Below are positions 18,701 through 22,072 of a stretch of 22,072 nt of DNA, piece by piece. A program made the translations under genes and the position numbers. The stretch spans positions 1 through 22,072 of the forward strand of contig JASAOO010003102.1 in assembly GCA_030849075.1 (NCBI GenBank), read 5' to 3'. Below the pieces are notes generated by a model. The model worked only from the letters and a program-made list of their open reading frames with translations, was not told the DNA's origin and did not search any database. Source of the DNA: Zelonia costaricensis. Taxonomy: Eukaryota; Euglenozoa; Kinetoplastea; Trypanosomatida; Trypanosomatidae. How positions within the stretch are numbered: position 1 is the stretch's first letter; the number at the start of each line of letters is the position of its first letter.

Positions 18701-18884
18701 GGAGCTCAGTGCAGCCGTGTCGCCCGCGTACGTGCAGGCGCGCGAGTGGGCGGCGCTGCTGCCGGAGACCGCGTTTGCGGGCGTGGCGGAGGGCAGTGCG
18801 ACGGAGGCGCTCGCCTACGTGCATGCTGCCCCACGACGGCTGCCGCCCTCGCAGTCCCTGCGGAACGCCGACGCCAGCGTGTAG
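15786..18884 (+). CDS. DASH-type photolyase/cryptochrome with substituted active site
   Basis: 1032 residues from the first in-frame ATG at 15786; the stop is TAG at 18882-18884. Residues 1-65 are Arg/Ala-rich with almost no acidic residues, resembling a mitochondrial presequence; M88 is an alternative start. Residues 88-327 are low complexity. The photolyase region begins at C328 with an antenna-domain strand and LRVHDNYLL. It has an insertion at about 472-540 and continues through STLVHLDDLP, the FAD-domain SPYLAVGALSPR, DWRLGAEW (832-839) and DYDPFVCYGNF (846-856) to about 985. The order and DWRLGAEW-DYD-YGN spacing match CRY-DASH better than other classes. Family members bind FAD and use blue light to repair CPDs or to signal. 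Compared with E. coli photolyase, E274, W277, N341, R342, N378 and W382 correspond here to R745, R748, H815, E816, C852 and F856, so CPD repair looks unlikely. W780 and W833 keep the outer two triad positions. Confidence 0.9.
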   Translation: MPPVQHRLLRPHYCAAAAALLRRRTCACRSGSLTAGGSLVCPHRPLFTRTPVCRHDQRENHHDRVDKDVTATEGLLDTAAYFYDVAAMSPIPPTAPSAPQPPPAPAAVSAADWADFQDYLREVEASDPEFLAFARGCTPALPDEDEGVRGGDAGWAGDTATHAPTPPYASPADAAELQTELAQEVVLDTCVSPEATAHASGVADHVFGDDIEQDAVLLAALKGREVRVQEAADTVVPPLVVPDKQGLVGSSAAAPHAPGAPVDRVANPSVALRGPVQMLGRHSYLSQQDRCYMGLHTPPEAQLQPPSSLSAPSAVASSTTTSSAASPCVLVVFSATDLRVHDNYLLALASVRARAATAASVQAGGPPVPVLAVCVLDYRTFAQPSIVGGFFRQSPQRAQYLLDTVSALRWKLETSLKVPLLVRCGRPEEHVPRLAIELGAVDVFMTTQYAPHQRRVQALMTRRLQAGVWVSRDEVADAADGVAGTAEEVEEVGVGDDALVAVTEHVYSTETARAAAATHPYREHHRHLAHHSTATLGVAPVVGRLVVHSVWQSTLVHLDDLPTPLAAMKEGERWYHDDVTVSTIRPTEPYDAATQRLAELPTTWQHAALLPSQEELRGRAAPSVLRGALPRLVDLGYSAAAAHGTDFAFQHVIATQSSHPDAGEDAAQTRLDDWLAQGGMTSLLRYGRERRTNTKLYSQKLARVSPYLAVGALSPRRYYETLRRFAQAHQADAFVQMQFREGLLRLSRRDYWHWMGLRFGDRLFFSYGPHPEHTNQIADWRHDAKVVQRWCDGLTGIPFADAAMRELVGTGFVAHEGRQALAWLLARGYGQDWRLGAEWMERCSLDYDPFVCYGNFAYSCGLVPDDFGEPVRNVHYLAHQHDQTGIYVKKWLPQLSKVPPVYVHRPHVLTARMQVMHGVYLGKNYPYPLKLWQGAQRTLSAADLPSYYAGGIDKGPGYAEAVRYGTALLQPEELSAAVSPAYVQAREWAALLPETAFAGVAEGSATEALAYVHAAPRRLPPSQSLRNADASV

Positions 18885-19451
18885 CACTGCTCCGCCCTGG
18901 GTTGCCATCACCGCTCGAATGCACTGCTGCACCGCGTGCACACGCAACCCTGCCCACCTATTCCTGTCTCTCACTCTCTCACAGAGTTAATGTGGGGAGG
19001 TGTGGGCGAACGCGCGCATGCGTGCGCCCACCCAAACCACACTTTTGTACAAACCACGAAGCAAGCAAGGAATCGAAGGAGGGGGGGGGGGCGTCGCGTA
19101 CCGGCCTGAACAGTCGTGGATGCATCCGTGCTCCACAGAGGGAGAGAGGCGTGCTGCATCGGCTGGCGGGGGCGAGGGAGGACGATGTGCGGAGTGTCAC
19201 GCACTCCCTCCCCCCCCCGCTCGCACCCCCTCCCCTCCACACCCCGATGTGCGTGCCGGTCTGGGTGTGTGTGTGTGTTACTCCCCTCAGCTTTTTTTTT
19301 CTCTCGTCAAGTCGACCGCTGAGACCGAAGCACGCCTCTGTTGTTGCCCCTCCCCCCCCCTATTTGCCCCCGTCCCCCTCCCACCACCCCGCTCCATCAG
19401 GTTGCACCGCCGGCTTTGCTCCCCGCTACACTTTCCCTTGTCTTCCGCTGC

Positions 19452-19453
<2 letters not shown>

Positions 19454-19484
<31 letters not shown>
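19454..19484 (+). repeat. (CA)n tract upstream of the ankyrin gene
   Basis: 31 nt of pure CA repeat, about 175 nt before the ATG at 19660. Confidence 0.9.
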
Positions 19485-19486
<2 letters not shown>

Positions 19487-19604
19487 CCACGAACAAGCGC
19501 CTCAGCAGCAGAGTGCGTGCGCGTGTGTACGTGTCCGCGTGCCTGCAACGGCATCCCACCGGCGCGTGAAGGAGGTCCGCTCATCTCCCAAAAAAAAACG
19601 CACA

Positions 19605-19642
19605 AGCCCCTCCTCCTCCCCACACGCCCTCGCTTCACCCAG
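19605..19642 (+). promoter_or_regulatory. Candidate spliced-leader acceptor for the ankyrin gene
   Basis: A C/T-rich stretch ends in CCCAG with the AG at 19641-19642, 17 nt before the ATG. AGs near 19500-19512 are alternatives. Pattern only. Confidence 0.4.
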
Positions 19643-19659
19643 CCCAACTCGTACGCACG

Positions 19660-20268
19660 ATGTCCGCCAACCCCCTGCCGTACCCCAACGCACTGCAGTG
19701 TCGGCAAACGACAGCCGCCCACCGCGCCGTCGCTGCCGCCGCCGTGCGGGCGTACCGCGACACGCTCAGCCAACAGAACGACCTCGTCCACGAGGACGAC
19801 GACCTATTCAGCGAGGAGGAGGCGGAGCGGCTGCGGCACCGCGCCGCGGACCAGGCCGCCGCCAACGCCACCGCCGCGCAGTTCCGCAAGCGCGCCGGCG
19901 ACGTCGTGGCGAGCGTGGGGGGGGACGTCAGCGCAGGCGGCGACGGCCTCGACATCTTCCATGCGGCGTGCGACGGCGACGTCGGCGCGCTGGAGGCGTG
20001 CGTGCAGGGTGGCGTGGACGTGAACGGGGTCGGGCAGCCTGATCCGGCGCGGTACGGCAGCGGGGTGCAGTTCCAGCAGCGCTGGCTTTTCTGCGCCCCG
20101 CCGCTGGTCTTCGCCGCCGCGTTTGGGCGCGAGGACGCGGTGCGGTGCCTGCTCGAGTACGGCGCCGACCCGCGCGTTACCTCGAGCACCGGGCTGCGTG
20201 CGCAGGACTACGCCACGCGGCGCGGGTATGGGGTGATTGTGGAGCTGCTAGCAAGGCAGGCGGCGTAG
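19660..20268 (+). CDS. Ankyrin-repeat protein, 202 aa
   Basis: The ATG at 19660 is the first in frame; the stop is TAG at 20266-20268. Residues 1-40 are Ala-rich and probably helical, with a conserved-looking AYRDTLSQQNDLV. Residues 41-58 are very acidic (HEDDD, SEEEAE), and 59-80 continue as a charged helix. Ankyrin repeats follow: 97-125 (DIFHAACDGDVGALEACVQGGVDVN), about 146-174 (PLVFAAAFGREDAVRCLLEYGADP) and a shorter one at 179-201 (GLRAQDYATRRGYGVIVELL). About 20 residues are inserted between repeats 1 and 2, including QQRW. Ankyrin repeats bind protein partners; no catalytic domain, TM segment or signal peptide is present. The protein is probably a small adaptor, and its partner cannot be guessed. 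Codon use matches the other genes in the window. Confidence 0.85.
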   Translation: MSANPLPYPNALQCRQTTAAHRAVAAAAVRAYRDTLSQQNDLVHEDDDLFSEEEAERLRHRAADQAAANATAAQFRKRAGDVVASVGGDVSAGGDGLDIFHAACDGDVGALEACVQGGVDVNGVGQPDPARYGSGVQFQQRWLFCAPPLVFAAAFGREDAVRCLLEYGADPRVTSSTGLRAQDYATRRGYGVIVELLARQAA

Positions 20269-21029
20269 ACGCGCAGGCACACAACCACAAGGGTGGTACC
20301 GTCTCAGGCCCTCGCGTGTTCCCGCTTCTCGTTCCCTGGCAGCTCGCCCACTTCAACTCGCGCACACCCGTACCCAGACATGTACAGTACGCCTTCCAAG
20401 AAGGCACACACACACACACAAACTCAAAGCGCAACATCAGAGAGAGCCAAGTACGAACGGGCGGTCCGCGTGCTATCATGAAGGGTGAGGCGTGGGCAGC
20501 AGGGCAAAGCTGTGGCGGTCCCACCCACCCCCCAACCCTCCCTTGTGTACACCTCGCGTCTGCCCCTCTCTCCCCCTCGTCCACGTCCCCCGCCCCTCCT
20601 CCTTTCGTTTGTTTTCTTTCTCCCACGATTTACCGGCACACACACACACACGCACGACGCAGGTGGTACGCACACAAACACCCACAAAACAGCAGCCGTT
20701 TACAGGCTGCACCTCCCCACCAACTTTCCCTCCCCTCCTCCCCCCCACACACACACACACGAGCGGGTCTGCTATCCTCCTACCGTGCACACCTCCTGCA
20801 TCCTCTGCAGCCCTTCACCCGCCGCGTGGGCATCGCAGCTCTTCTCTTTTGTGGTTCTGCGGCAACGCCAGCGCGCGCCTTTCCGCCTCTTCGTTTCCCA
20901 TTAGCGCCTCCCTCGTTCGCACCGGCGTGTGTCCAAGTCGAGTGCGGGACAATCCTCTGTGCATCCGCACGAGGTTGAGTGGTGCCGCTGCCCGCTCCTG
21001 TGTGTGTGGGCGTGCATTTCTGTGCATGC

Positions 21030-21056
21030 GTGTGTGTGTGTGTGTGTGTGTGTGTG
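21030..21056 (+). repeat. (GT)n tract
   Basis: 27 nt of GT repeat, followed by more TG-rich DNA near 21340-21370 and 21842-21861. Confidence 0.85.
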
Positions 21057-21452
21057 GTGCTGAAATACCTCGTGCTGCGATCACGTTGTCGTCGGTTCTG
21101 CCGTTGCTTTCCCGTGTACCATCGCCCCCCCCGCCACACCGCCCACGTACGGATCCCACACCACAGAACACACAAGAGCTAGATCAGCACCCAATCCATT
21201 GCACCCACCCCCCAACAACAAAAAACAGAGAGAGAATCAATTCAGAAGCCGCTAGACGCAACGCGTGCACACACAAGAAAGGGGGAAGAACACTAGGGGC
21301 TCGTCGCTTCCGTAGCCTTCTTGGGTTTTTTTCTTTTTACGTGTGTGCGCTTGTGTGTGTGCACGTGTGTTTCCGCGCTGTCGCTGGCGTCTAGGTTGAG
21401 GACAGCCACACGCGTGCCGCAGCCTTCTCCCTCCCCCAACCCCCCCCCCGTC

Positions 21453-21467
21453 AATACGCNAATACGC
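21453..21467. other. One-base assembly join with duplicated flank
   Basis: AATACGC lies immediately before and immediately after the N at 21460. This looks like two contig ends that overlap by 7 nt but were joined with a placeholder base. True sequence length here is uncertain by at least one copy of the 7-mer. Confidence 0.8.
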
Positions 21468-22072
21468 CTCCCTGCTTCTTTATTCTTCTCACCTCTGCGC
21501 TCCGCTGAGACCTTATACGCCTACTCCTTCCTCCTTCCCCCCCCAACCCATCGCATCGCATCCCCTCTCTCTCTACCCAAAATACGTCTGCTCGCGTCGA
21601 CCGTCCGCTGTTTGCCGTCGTCGCTACTGTTTCGTGCCTTATGTGGCTTGCTGTTGTTGTTGTCGTTGCCGCTCGTTGTCGACCCTCCCTTCTTCTTCCT
21701 GTTCGCTTTCCTTCCTGCGTTCACTCGACTAGTGTTCCCCTCCCACCACCACCACCACCTCCCTCCTACTCTCGCTTCTCGCATCTCGCATCATTATTGC
21801 CTTGTCTGTTGAGCTGCACCCCCCCCGCGTGTGTTTGTGTCTGTGTGTGTGTGTGTGTGTGATCTTGATTTGCTTTTTTTTCCCTCTGCCCCCCCCCTTT
21901 GTTTTCCCACTTCGATGTTGGCTGCGTGAGCTCAATTCTCTCCTTGCGATCTCTCTCCATCTTCTCCTTGGCTGTGTTTGTGAGAGAGTGTGTGTGTTTG
22001 TGTGCCGTCGCTTCGATTTTCATCCCCGTCCTGCTTTGGGTCGTCCACTTTCTGCCCTTTACGCCTATGTGT

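Larger units (their letters stand above)
18885..19659. other. Intergenic region
   Basis: About 775 nt between the cryptochrome-like gene and the ankyrin gene. It contains a G-run near 19080-19091, C-runs, a T-run near 19292, (TG)n at 19265-19278, and (CA)n at 19454-19484. Frames crossing it are low complexity. No gene seen. Confidence 0.7.
20269..22072. other. Gene-free 3' end of the window
   Basis: About 1.8 kb with no convincing CDS on either strand. CA tracts lie at 20405-20420, 20637-20651 and 20746-20760, then TG tracts at 21030-21056 and 21842-21861, with C/T-rich DNA between. An A-rich patch lies at 21205-21245. The N at 21460 marks an assembly join. This is probably the 3' UTR of the ankyrin gene and the spacer before a gene beyond the window; no strand switch is visible. 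Confidence 0.7.

Noticed and set aside
15786..18884. Functional CPD photolyase annotation
   Set aside because: Family membership is clear, but the residues aligned with the dimer-binding and repair positions are substituted, so a repair function should not be assumed.
18578..20023. 481-codon + strand frame overlapping the end of the cryptochrome gene and start of the ankyrin gene
   Set aside because: Out of frame with both genes; shadow ORF joined through a repeat-rich spacer.

Overview
The window looks like nuclear DNA from a trypanosomatid of the Leishmania/Leptomonas/Crithidia type. All convincing genes are on the + strand and none contains a visible intron. Coding regions are GC-rich with strong G/C at third positions. 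They are separated by 0.8-3 kb of pyrimidine-rich DNA full of (TG)n/(CA)n tracts and homopolymers, with polypyrimidine-AG sites just upstream of several ORFs. This is the usual layout of a polycistronic unit processed by spliced-leader trans-splicing. The species cannot be named from the sequence.

Layout: (1) 3-635, the 3' end of a gene whose C-terminal module recurs in the next gene. (2) 3700-6951, a two-pass membrane protein: TM helix, CHASE-like extracellular sensor loop, second TM helix, a cytosolic region resembling a class III nucleotidyl cyclase without its catalytic residues, a long Ser/Gly/Ala-rich linker, then the shared C-terminal module. Its start codon is lost at an assembly join (N at 3700). 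(3) 9607-10317, a 236-aa protein I do not recognise. (4) 11538-14603, a 1021-aa largely disordered protein ending in an atypical RING-H2 finger. (5) 15786-18884, a 1032-aa photolyase/cryptochrome of DASH type with most DNA-repair residues replaced. (6) 19660-20268, a 202-aa ankyrin-repeat protein. The remaining 1.8 kb holds no convincing gene and a second one-base assembly join (N at 21460).

The genes do not form a pathway in the operon sense, because trypanosomatid neighbours are often unrelated. Genes 1 and 2 are tandem relatives, probably from a receptor-cyclase-like family. The two most interesting proteins are both apparent pseudoenzymes or repurposed sensors. One is a CHASE-coupled cyclase-like receptor without metal-binding aspartates. 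The other is a DASH-like cryptochrome with altered substrate pocket, altered flavin-N5 residue and altered proximal tryptophan. Assignments rest on motif recognition by eye; profile searches and structure prediction were not available.
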